In this document: in pieces, positions 11,510 through 23,126 of the stretch
Numbering within the stretch: the first letter of the stretch is position 1
How the letters are laid out: each line of letters starts with the position of its first letter
Origin: Mangifera indica
Taxonomy: Eukaryota > Streptophyta > Magnoliopsida > Sapindales > Anacardiaceae
Assembly: GCF_011075055.1 (NCBI RefSeq)
Contig: NC_058140.1
Coordinates: forward strand, 10,412,988 to 10,476,987
Direction: 5' to 3'
DNA: 64,000 nucleotides
The notes under the pieces: generated by a model
Told to the model about the DNA's origin: nothing
The model's input: only the letters and a program-made list of their open reading frames with translations
Database searches by the model: none
Program-made: the position numbers and the translations under genes

Positions 11510-14500
11510 TAAACCACACCCAGCGCAGACTAGAGTCGGAGGGATTACTTTTAAATTTGCAAGTAGGAAAAGGTGTACTAACAAGTTGGCCTCCTTTGTT
11601 TAACGCAGTCAGTTATCATAAAAGGGAATGTTATAAAATAACTACATTCATGGATAAGAGTAAGAAATGTCGAAAAAGTTAGGGATGCTAAGACAACTTG
11701 TTTTATATTATATAACATTTTAAGATTATTAATAAAATTTAAGGAGTCAATTATCCTAATCCTCAACAGAGAAGTATCGCAATAAAGAAACAATTACAGT
11801 GCAATTGTGCAACTGCAATAAGGAAAAAGAGGTCATGTGTGTTTGAGATGTGCAAGGCAAGTAGGCATGGTCTTAAATATGAAAGTAGGATTTGAGTGTA
11901 ATTGATTGAAGTTTGACATGTGGGTTTGATTAATTCGTAATTATTCTTATTATTTTCTGAGCTCAAACATGAGCTGGACATTCCTGTGAACTATAATAGG
12001 GCTAGTAATCAATGGCAGCAGCATAACTAGCTAAATTATAATATTGAATGAGTCATTAATTAGTTAACAGGAATGAAAAATAGAAGGAAGAAACCTAAAT
12101 GCACCAACCATGTATTGGTTGTGTTGGCATTCAGCGTTTAGAGGGCTGAAGTTAATTAATTCAACACCTTACATCGAAACATCAATTCTTATTCTTAGAG
12201 GGTAGGAAAACTTTTGTTCGTCTTCTCTCCCTCTTATTTGTAAATGATGACTGTCACTAGTTAGTATCATTATTTTTAAAATTGGATCAGTAATTGAGTC
12301 GGTTATCTCATTAATTCATGATTCGACTTGTTCAATCAGACAACCAATTGATTTAATTTATTGTTAAATTATCATGTATTTCTTAAATAGTATTAAACAT
12401 TCACCATATTTTTTAAACATAAAATGTATTAAACATATAAAATATAATTTTAAATATGTTAATTAAATAATTGACACTCTATCACATAGATTAAAAAAAT
12501 CAATTATAAATTGTCGATTTTAAATAATTTTTTCAGTTCAAAGAGTTTATTGAGTTTAACTGAATTTTAAATAAATCGATATTTATATACAAACCAAACT
12601 GATCGAGCCAACCGGTCTAGTCTATCTAGTTTTAAAAACACTGGTTATAGATATTGGATTATAGATGTAAAATATTAGTTGTATAAATAAATTTATATAA
12701 TTTATTTGTACATTTATTATTTTTCTTGATTGATTATTAGATTAATTGCGTAGAGTAAATAATCACTAGTTAACACCATATTTTTACTACTATTAATCAG
12801 TTATGTTTCTATCTATTTATAGATCTAAAAATTGATTCTGTAGCATTATTGACTTCAATAAAAATATAGTTAATTAACGAAAAAATATAGTTGCGTTAAT
12901 TTTTTGAGAAATTCCGTCCAGTTATTGCCCTTTTTTTAAACTATCCCATGAAAATATAATTAAAAAAATGAAGCAACAATCAAATTACAGATATATAAAA
13001 GCTTGGAACAAAGTTTAACTTATATTTATTTATAAGGTTAAAATTTTATATAAGACATACATGTATAAACATATGTAGTTTATTATATTATTAAATTTGT
13101 TAAGTATTTAGTAATACTCTGTTTTGATCTTGATTAAGAAGATCTTAAACGAACTATCAGTTCTTAGAGTTGTTCTTCAAAGGGGTGAAACGGCACAGTT
13201 TTGCTTATCGGAAGAGCAAAATATTTGAAAGAACCATATCCATTTGCTGTCTTGAAAAATATCTTCATCAAACCCACGCTTTTCTTTTCTCCATATCTAA
13301 TGAGATCGATTCTCCACAAGTTGCTCAACTGGCAAGATCTAAAGGTGAATTTGTATTTTCTGTTTTAAATCAAAGGCTGCAAATGCTATATGCCTATTCT
13401 TGTTGAATAAAAGCATATTTGTATAGTTTATTCAATGTCAATAAAAAGAAAAAGATGAGAAAGTCTTTCAATTGATGTATGTGGTATGATACATTAGGAC
13501 CGGGAGTCTATCGATTGTCACCCATAGTAGGACGACTAGGATGTAGATACCATAAAAATGAGTCATATGGCAGGCTGCTAAATGTCTCACCATACTTCAA
13601 TTGTCATGAGATGATGATAGAAAAAAATAATAGATGAGTCCACTTTCACCCTAGGTGTGGTATAAAATGTGTGTATGTTAGTCTTCTAGGTCATTTAAAT
13701 TAAGGTAGAGACGAACCCTAGATAGCAAGAGAGATTAATTATGAAATGTCAAATAAGAATATAAGAAGAGTAATAATGTGATTTGAATATTATAGGATAG
13801 ATACTCATCATTATTAAGTATTTTATAATTCGTTCCTTTTTCTCTTTCACTCATTTCTCTTTGGTTTTACAGGTGAGAGATGATATGATAATGATAAAGT
13901 GACTGATTAGTGACAGTAACTGATTACAGGGGTGGATTCTTTCGGATTCGTAGTTTGATTTAATGTTTTGTTTTGGGTTTGTTAAACTTATTATTTCTTT
14001 TGATTTTTGACTTATACAAACGCTTTATGATGTTTCTTATGGATATTTCCGTGATTAAACTATTGATATATTTAAGTAATTTTTGCGGCGTTATATGTTT
14101 TATGACCATAATGCATGATTAAGAGTTAAATAAAGCGACATTTCACTCCACGCGGCAGGACTTTGTGAGTAAGGTGTTACACTAAATAGATTCAATCTTA
14201 TCATAAAGTTATCTCCAGTTTTCGTGCGACCATTCGTGACTTTAATTCTATGGTCGTTTAAATATATATTGGGTCAAGGTTTTCACGCTGCTTTCATTGG
14301 ACATTTCAAAAGCTAAACTAAACAAATTAATGACCAAAACAGCTTTTATTTTATTAAATATTTAGCCCATAGATTTCTGCTTCCTCGTGTGATGTTTTCA
14401 CATTTGGATATTAGACTCTTCCTATCTCCCTATATTAAAGAATAGTCAACAGTCACTCTTATTCATAAGTAGACTATAAAAAAATAATTACCAGAAAAAA

Positions 14501-14786
14501 AAAAAGAGTAGGCTATAAAAAGGCAAAATATTAATGATAATACAATTCATTTAGAAATATTCAGATTTTAAACGAGTTTAGCCTTATTGTTGTTTTAAAT
14601 GAAAAATGAAATACAGCAAACAAAATCCGCTAGCATTATTCTTCAGGTTTCATTGTGACAACTTAAAAAGGGTAAGAATGTGGTCAAATTTGGCTTAATA
14701 ATTCAAACTTAAAAACATTGCTTAGTTTATTCTGATAAGAACAAATAAATGTCTCTTAATTGCGTTGGATAGCCCACAAATTAAAA
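11510..14786. other. LecRK upstream region and AT-rich intergenic DNA
   Basis: No supported gene. A 78-codon open frame at 13170-13406 has no recognisable domain. One MITE-like element is listed separately (about 12268-12645). The rest is AT-rich, without clear repeats. Confidence 0.55.
12268..12645. mobile_element. MITE-like inverted-repeat element
   Basis: The left end 'tttttaaaattggatcag' is mirrored by 'ctatctagttttaaaaa' on the right. Inside, 'gattcgacttgttcaatc' and 'gatcgagccaaccggt' resemble the GGTTNAACCGG-type subterminal text of a common dicot hAT-like MITE. No clear 8-bp target duplication was found, so family and ends are tentative. Confidence 0.4.
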
Positions 14787-16560
14787 CAAAGGGAAATTAT
14801 AAAAAATAGCCAAAATTAAGGGGGTCTAAGCGAAATTGCCCAAAATATTCAGGTTTAAGCAAAAATGCTCAGGTTTTGTGAAATGACAAAATTGCCCCAA
14901 TATATAAACACAGCAAATTTCCTTACTTCCCACGGTCATTTTACTGTGCAAATTCAAAGAAAATTGAAAATTTCCCACTCTCCCATGGTTGACTAGATTT
15001 CTGCCGATTTTCTTGCTTTCCGACAACCGCAAATGGCAAAGAAGGTTAGTATATCTTCCGTAATCTTGTTTGAATCAAGATATTGTTCATATTATTGAGA
15101 TTTGATTGAGATTTTACGATTTGAAATTTTAGGGTTTCGATTTTGAACAATGCTTAAAATGTTTTGATTCTTGGTTGTTTTCGTTGAATTGATTGAGGGT
15201 TTTGTGTTATACCCAATGTAGATTTGATTTATGTGGAAATCGGAGGCCGAAACAACCAAATTTTGGCCGAAAATGGCTACCGAAGAGATCGACAGTCCGA
15301 CCGTGGGAACAATGTTTCCCACGGTCAACAGACATTGACTGTGGGTTAGGGGGGTTAATTAGCTTTTTAAAATATTGGGGAGCCCAGGGAGAGTCCTTAG
15401 CCCATGGTGGGTTTTTCTGAGATTTGCCAGGTGACCGTGGGTTTGGGGAAATTACGAAACTGCCCCTATATACAAATTTACTTACTTCCCACGGTAATCT
15501 TTGCGATTTCACTGGGCAAATTCAAAGAAAATTGAAAATTTCCCACTCTCCCACGGTCGACCAGATTTTCGTTGATTTTCTTGCTTTCCGGCAACTGCAA
15601 ATGGCAAAGAAGATTAGTATATCTTCCGTAATCTTGTTTGAATCAAGTTATTGTTCATATTATTGAGATTTGATTGAGATTTTGTGGTTTGAAATTTTAG
15701 GGTTTCGATTTTGAACAATTCTTAAAATGTTTTGATTCTTGGTTGTTTTCGTTGAATTGATTGAGGGTTTTGTGTTATACCCAATGTAGATTTGATTTAT
15801 GTGGAAATCGGAGGCCGAAACAACCAAATTTTGGCCGAAAATGGCTACCGAAGAGATCGGCAGTCCGACCGTGGGAACAATGTTTCTCACGGTCAACAGA
15901 CATTGACTGTGGGTTAGGGGGGTTAATTAGCTTTTTAAAATATTGGGGAGCCCAGAGAGAGTCCTTAGCCCATGGTGGGTTTTTCTAAGATTTGCCAGGT
16001 GACCGTGGGTTTGGGGAAATTACGGAACTGCCCTTATATACAAATTTACTTACTTCCCACGGTAATCTTTGCGATTTCACTGGGCAAATTCAAAGAAAAT
16101 TGAAAATTTCCCACTCTCCCACGGTCGACCAGATTTTCGTTGATTTTCTTGCTTTCCGGCAACTGCAAATGGCAAAGAAGATTAGTATATCTTCCGTAAT
16201 CTTGTTTGAATCAAGTTATTGTTCATATTATTGAGATTTGATTGAGATTTTGTGGTTTGAAATTTTAGGGTTTCGATTTTGAACAATTCTTAAAATGTTT
16301 TGATTCTTGGTTGTTTTCGTTGAATTGATTGAGGGCTTTTGTGTTATACTCAAAGTAGATTTGATTTATGTGGAAATCGGAGGCTGAAACAACCACATTT
16401 TGGCCGAAAATGGCTGCCGAAGAGATCAGCAGTCCGACATTGATTGTGGGTTAGGAAAGTTAATTTGCTTTTTCAAAATATTGGGGAGCCGGCGGAGAGT
16501 CCTTAGTCCACAGCGGGTTTTTCTGAAATTTGCCACATGACAGTGGACCTATTTTTAATA
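14787..16560. repeat. Tandem array of a ~568-bp unit, three copies
   Basis: Three consecutive copies are recognised by 'gcaaattcaaagaaaattga' at about 14948, 15514 and 16082, and by 'gccaggtgaccgtgggttt' at 15426 and 15994 (period 568). Copies two and three differ at only a few positions over most of their length; copy one is more diverged. Every unit carries several CCCACGGT/ACCGTGGG octamers. The short open frames on both strands recur in step with the repeat and are not genes. Confidence 0.9.
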
Positions 16561-16679
16561 GGAATTTTCATGAGGGGGTAAATTGAAAATTTTCTTATCT
16601 AAGGTTTCTGATCGTGTAGTTTTCAAATTTTATATCCGTTTTTTCTGTTTTAGGGTTTTTCCATATGTAATTTTCAAAT

Positions 16680-18060
16680 TTGAGATTCGAATTTTCGAAT
16701 TTTGGTGCTTTTTGACACATTTTATGATGTAATGACGTAATTTTAACTTAATATTTCGATTTTTTCGTTTATAGGATATATTGATTCGTGTTTTTGAATT
16801 TCAGTTTCGTTTTTTCGTATTTTGTCTTTTTATGATATATCGATTCGTATTTTTCAAATTTTCAAATGATTTTTCGGTTAGTGACATTCATACGTATTTC
16901 AACTAATAGAGTTCGAATTTCAATTCCGTTTTTTCGATTTTCGCCGTGTTAGGATAAATCGAGTATTTTTTTCAAATTATCTAACGATTTTTCGATTATT
17001 TACATTCTATGGTATTTTATCGTATAGATTTCGAATTTCATTTTTGTTTTTTCAAATTTAGTCATTTCAACATCTAGAATTCGAATTTCAGTTCTGTTTT
17101 TTCTAATTTTACCGTTTTAGGATATATCAATTCGTATTGATTCATTTCTGAACAATTTTTTCGATTATTAACATTAAAAGGTATTTCAACGTATAGAATT
17201 CAAATTTCAGTTTCGTTTTTTCGAATTTCACCATTTCAAGATATATCGACTCGTATTTTGAAGATTTCCGAACGATTTTTTTATTATCGTCATTTTAAGG
17301 TATTTCAAAGTATAGAATTCGAATTTCAGTTTCATTTTTTCGATTTTCGTCCTTTCAGGATATATCGATTCATATTTTCTTATTTTCTGTTAATTTTTTT
17401 ATTGTTAACATCCTATGGTATTTCAACTTATAGAATTCAAATTTCATTACAGTTTTTCCGAATTTCACCTTTTTAGGCTATATCGACTCGTATGTTCTAG
17501 ATTTTCGAATGATTTTTCATTTGTTAACATTCTAGGGTATTTGAACGTATAGAATTCGAATTTCAGTTCTGTTTTTTCGAATTTCACCATTTCAGGATAT
17601 ATCGACTCATATTTTGAAGATTTCCGAATGATTTTTTAATTATCATCATTTTAAGGTATTTCAAAGTATAGAATTCGAATTTTAGTTCCGTTTTTTTGAA
17701 TTTCACCATTTCAGGATATGTCGACTTGTATTTTGAAGATTTCCGAATGATTTTTCGATTTTCATCATTTTAAGGTATTTCAAAGTATAGAATTCGAAAT
17801 TCAGCTTCATTTTTTCGATTTTCGTCCTTTCAGCATATGTCGATTTATATTTTCTTATTTTTGATCGATTTTTCGATTATTAACATTTTATGGTATTTCA
17901 ACTTATAGAATTCAAATTTCATTGCAGTTTTTCTGAATTTCACCTTTTTAGGCTATATCGACTCGTATTTTCTAGATTTTCGAATGATTTTTCGTTTGTT
18001 AACATTCTAGGGTATTTGAACGTATAGAATTCGAATTTCAGTTCCATTTTTTAATTTGCA
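16680..18060. repeat. Tandem array of a ~119-bp AT-rich unit with higher-order structure
   Basis: The word 'tatagaatt' recurs at about 17192, 17311, 17430, 17549, 17668, 17787, 17905 and 18024, a 119-bp period. More diverged units extend left to about 16680, giving about ten to twelve copies. Variants repeat every fourth unit (about 476 bp): 'ttttcttatttt' at 17374 and 17850, 'ttctagattttcgaatg' at 17495 and 17971. That is a four-unit higher-order repeat. The array stops just before the DUF1985-type pseudogene. Confidence 0.9.
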
Positions 18061-18210
18061 CCATTTTAAGACACTTAAATCTTATTTATTAAGTTCTGTC
18101 GTTTCCTTTTTGATTATTTTGTATTTTTCATCTTTTTATGTTTTTTCCACGAATACATTTGTTTACATAATTGTTTTTATGAATGTCTAACGAATTTTTA
18201 AAATTTTTAT

Positions 18211-21200
18211 AGGATATTTCTCGCAAAAGAAGATAGGTTGACGACGAGCTGCGAATCCCTGACGAGTCCAAACACTTCCGGGCAGATGCGATATGTCGTG
18301 CACAGTGTACCGCATTATCTAGGATTACTTCTACATTGACCCTAGATCAGCTACGACTATTTGAGAGGACATGTTTCGGGTCTCTCCTTCGTTTACCCGA
18401 AGCCAAATTCTGCGGGATATTGGTTCATGCATTTCTACTACGACAACTACATCCACCCTTTGCCAGAGACGAGTTTTGGCTTAGGGTTAGCGGGGTTAAT
18501 GTGAGATTTAGCGTGTTTGAGTTTGTGTTGGTGACAGGTCTTTCGTTTAGCCGATGGACTGATGTTTCTTCATATATTCCTCGCTCCTCCGGACATAGGA
18601 TCAGGGATGCGTACTTTCGCGGTTGTCCAAAGGTGCAGTATCACGACATAGAGCGTGTTTTCTTGTCGAGGCCATGAGGGGATGACGATATTGACGTTGT
18701 CAAGATGGCCTTGTTGTATATTCTTCACATGGTTTTGTTAGGGAATGATCGACGAAAAAAGATGTCCGCAGATTACTTACAGTTAGTTGATCATTTGGAC
18801 GGGTTTAATTCCTACCCCTGGGGCATTGTTGTGTGGCAGATGACATACGAGTTTATGTCATAGGCGAGTGAAAGAGTCTATTCTGGACGGATGCCTGAAA
18901 TCTGTAAATATGACCTCTACAGATTTTCTTTCACATTTCAGGTAAGTTTTATATTATTATTTATATATATTAATTGACAAAAATATAAATTGATTTATTT
19001 AAATCGTAAATGATTATATTGCAGTATTGGATATATGAGACTCTGGACACGTTATACGATTGGATTGACCTTGTTGATCTCTATGCGTCCCCACGGATGT
19101 TTAAGTAGCGTACGTGAGACGTCCCTAATTAGACTCATATAGGTCATATTTTCACTGGTAATCCGGTATGTACTTGTTAATTAATAAGTCGATTTATTCA
19201 TATGATGTTGCAATTATTTTGACTTATATATCTTCATCATTAGGAGGATGTCACATTCCCTCTTCGTCCATCATCGATCGAGGAGGGTACACCATGGTAT
19301 TCTGAGATTCGCGAGTACACTGGTTTACCCGATGCTGATTCTTCCTCATCTTCTTTGGTTCCTCCACCAATCGAAGACGAGGCTTCTCCACCCTCAGGAC
19401 CTTCAGATGTACCTATCGAGACTTCTGAGACACAAAAGGAACCTATACAGCCTCCTGTTATGGAGCAGCCTCCTGTTATGGAGCAGCCTTTATGTTCCCC
19501 TGGAGTTCAGAGCCCATAGATGACAGACCATCTTGGAGTGGAGGACCATACTACCCATTATGCCACCAAGCAGTGTCCCCCATCCATATCACCCAGTATT
19601 TCTACATTAGATGTTACATTAGCACACTAGGGTGCTACAATTTTATGTGAGATATCGAGTTTTCGCGATGATGTCTCTTCCCAGATGACTTGATTACGAG
19701 ATAATATGACTCGATTACAGGATCATATGGCTCGTTTGGAGGGCATTGTCACGCGTACATATCCAGCCCCCGTAGCTCAAGTTGTAAAACCACTTCTAAT
19801 TTCTTACTTATTAAAAATGTCTACACTGTTATTATTCTGACAACTATTATTACATTCATACAGGAGAAGGACGACGATATCCAGTCGACATTCCCCATTG
19901 ATACCGTAATACCATCCTATCAGCCACACGAGGTCCATATGACATTTCAAATTTATATTTAATGTCGTTATTATATTATAGTATTGTTATATATGAAATG
20001 TCACTGATTAAGTTATTATTACTATTATCTTAGGGTAGTCGCCATGAGGAGGCACCGGTTAGCCCTTCTGTTGCATCACCTGTCCAAGCTGAGGTATGTC
20101 ACTTATCAATGAAACTTTATTTTTATGATTGTTCGGTTAATGATTAATATAGGGTATATATATTTGTATAGGGTCTTCCTCATAAAGGCTATCCGATCGG
20201 ATCTCCAGTTGCTTTAGATCCTCCACTTGAGGTATGCTAATTATTAATGATATTATATTTTATATGAAATATCATTTACTATTTTGCCCTTTTCATGTAT
20301 ATAAGGAACTGGCATTGATATATTATCGATAGAGGGTTCTCCTCAAACACCCTCCCCGGAAGTTGAGGTTAACTTTTTTTAAAAAATATCATTGATCGAT
20401 TTGTCTTTTCAATTATATTGTTTATTTAATGATGTTTTAACTCTTTTTCAGGACGAGCGATTATAGTTACTTGCTGATATCCCGAGCTCAACCAAAACGA
20501 TAGTGAATATTGGTTCACAGGAGGACGACTTCCAGAAGGACATTTCTGAGGCCATCCATATTGAGGTATATCAATTATACTTAGTATATAAATATTCATA
20601 TATATTGATCACTGAGATGCTCAAAATTACAATTTTTCAGTCTATCGAGAGAGCACGCGTGGTGGACTTGACCGTGATTCAGGATTCTCTAGCTAAACCT
20701 CCTCCCGCATACATGGAGAAGGTAAAATAAATCGATTAATGCTAATTGTTACATAGGATGGAATGATGAATTAATTATTTTTTGGGATCATGCAGTTGAT
20801 TCGTACAGCACATGGCCGGATCATCCGGAAGGGTCCGCTGGTTCGTACCCCATATACAAATCCACTCAAAGGGAGGGTGAAATGACAACTTAGGACCATT
20901 CCATCCTCTACCTCAGAGCATAAGGAATATTTCCTCACATGGTATACCAGAGTTGCGGCTTCCAATGCACATGATGTCTACTTCATCAAGTCAAAGTCAA
21001 AGCACAGTTTTTGACGGCTTGTGGTAGAGTTGCACGAGTGGCTGACTGACGATATAAGTTGTCTATACTATATAATTCCAAAAAAAGTTTGATATATTTA
21101 TCAATAACTAACACAGGTGAACTTGTTTATACCATTTTAGCATGTGGATTCTTTTTTGGTTTTATTACGTTGGCACTAGGATGACCACCATGCGACTGTT

Positions 21201-21380
21201 TCACAGCGGTGGACGACTACCCACACATTCTTCGGAGGCCATATTGAGATGGCTTGGAAGAGTTGGTAGACCACACTATTTAAGGAGTTTGAGTTTTCAG
21301 GACTCTTCACGAGGATGGTTGAGGCAGCGTACACCCCGGGATTGCTGTACAAATCATGGGGGATGGTCGATCAGGTATAG
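18211..21380 (+). pseudogene. DUF1985-type (Ulp1/MULE-associated) multi-exon gene, disrupted
   Basis: The first exon (to about 18939) translates as a DUF1985-like domain: LDQLRLFERTCFGSLL, LVHAFLLRQL, DEFWLRVSGVNVRFSVFEF and LVTGLSF. After an in-frame TGA at 18675 it continues with DDDIDVVKMALLYILHMVLLG and FNSYPWG. Introns with GT...AG borders follow (for example 18942-19024 and 19166-19243), then a Pro/Ser/Glu-rich region split into many short exons. A downstream block (about 21141-21380) holds HVDSFLVLLRWHQDDHH, resembling the segment that precedes the Ulp1 peptidase core in these proteins. The Cys-protease core itself is not seen. In-frame stops (18675, 18861 and others) mark it as a pseudogene. 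DUF1985 proteins are plant-specific and often carried by Mutator-like elements; whether this one is mobile is unproven. Confidence 0.75.
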
Positions 21381-21806
21381 TATATATGTATTCTCATTAC
21401 ATTAAATTAGTATATATTTCCCACAAGCATTACACTCTTTTAACAATAATTGTTAACACCCTTATCGTAATTAGTATGTTCAATATCCTTTCTCAAGTTT
21501 GATAGAAAAAAGTGGCAATTACCTATACAATAACTGATATGGGGGAGAGAGATTCTTCAATGCAATTACTTGGCTTGAAGATAACTTTGAAGATGATTGA
21601 GGATGTCAAATTGATTGACTAGAGAATGAAACATGCCTAAGATAAACAAAAAAACTATGACATCAAAAAAGAAGTTGGAATTCTATGATACCTAAGTTGT
21701 CAACTGTGCAATGGTTACAAGTTGTAATTAGGTTGGAGAAACTTGATTATCTGATCCATTTAGTGAACGGGTCTCCCAAATTTGGGTCAATGGTCAGTAT
21801 GTTGAC

Positions 21807-22440
21807 AATCAACGAGTCAATCGGGTGTAATCCATAGGTTGTTTAACTAAAAACTAACATGAACTGAATGTGTCCCCAACATGTGAAGGCATGTGATAAG
21901 GTTCCCCAATGAGTGTTGACATGTGTGAGCACATGGAGCTATTTTCTAGCATATAAGTATTATTTTTTGGTGTGTGACTAAATTTCTCGGTGTGTGCAAG
22001 CATGTGACGATATTTCCCAATGCGTGACCATACTTTCCCAATGCATGATGGCTTGTGATGGTGTTTTCTAATGCATGAAAGTGTCTATTGTGTTTTAGAT
22101 ATGCACGTGCTTACTTGGGTCAATTGAGTGCAATCCATAGGTTGTTTAATCCAAAAATTGGGTTAACCTGAATTGAATGTGTCCCCAATTTGTGAAGGCA
22201 TGTGATAAGGTTCTCTAATGAGTGTTGACACGTGTGAGCATGTGGAGCCATTTTCCAATGCATGAGCATGGTTTTTTTGGTGCGTAACTGAATTTTTTGA
22301 AGCGTGCAAGCATATGACAACATTTCCCAATGGGTGACCATAGTTTCTTGGCGCATGACAATGTGTGATGGAGTTTTCTAATGCATGTAAGTGTTTATTT
22401 GTGTTTTAAATATGCACATGCTTACTTTATAGTGTTATAT
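21807..22440. repeat. Tandem duplication, ~303-bp unit, two copies
   Basis: 'aatccataggttgtttaa' recurs 303 bp apart (about 21829 and 22132). The following text ('gtgaaggcatgtgataagg', 'atgagtgttgaca', 'gcaagcat', 'cacgtgcttact/cacatgcttact') repeats in order. The GTG/CATG-rich words also repeat within each unit. It lies just upstream of a Copia gag relic and could be part of that element's LTR or leader. Confidence 0.75.
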
Positions 22441-23126
22441 TTCTTTAATAACACAAAAGATTCTATTATGCTATAAATTATTGAAATTTGAGAATTAAAG
22501 TTCCATAAATGGTTGTTTGTTCATTGTGCTTAATGCAATTATGCTTTAAAAGATTGTTAGAGGTAATAAAGATTGATATTTCATGAAATCTTTGTTGGGA
22601 TAATTTTTTCAATATCATAGGAATAAATTAATAGGTTGTCATAACGCTTGACTACCAAAGTGGTGTATTCATCGAGGCTCATGAAATATTCCATATGGTA
22701 ATTATATATTCTTTAATTTTAATACATATAATTTTCTATCCAAAGAAGGTTATTATGTGTGTTAAGACTAATGGTTGTGTAAATTGATTATATGAAATGT
22801 ATTGCTCATGCTTATGAATAGATCCAATACATCCAAAGGCAGTTGTATTTATTGAATCGACATGTGCTTTCTTTTAAAGAGAGGATGAACATTGCTCTAG
22901 AAAGTTTTTCTTTCTAAAGGGGATATTTCTTTTGAAAATAAATTGTTTATAAGATATTCATACGGTTTTATAACCTTATACTTAAGGATTTTAATAGCAT
23001 GCAATTTTCTTTACCTAAAGGAAAGTTAATGATGATGCAATAGTGATCTCAATTTAGGATTATAAGATTTTGGGGCTATTATAATTAGTTAATTGCCATA
23101 TTACATCTCAATTACATTGTTTACTT

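Noticed and set aside
13170..13406. 78-codon open frame in the LecRK upstream region
   Set aside because: No recognisable domain, no splice or promoter context I could support, and a length expected by chance in this amount of sequence.
15092..16234. Several 75-101 codon frames on both strands, some nearly identical
   Set aside because: They recur with the 568-bp repeat and are copies of the same non-coding unit; no known protein is resembled.
18336..18677. A 113-codon frame as a complete small gene
   Set aside because: It is the middle of a longer first exon; DUF1985-like similarity extends upstream of it and continues past its stop codon.
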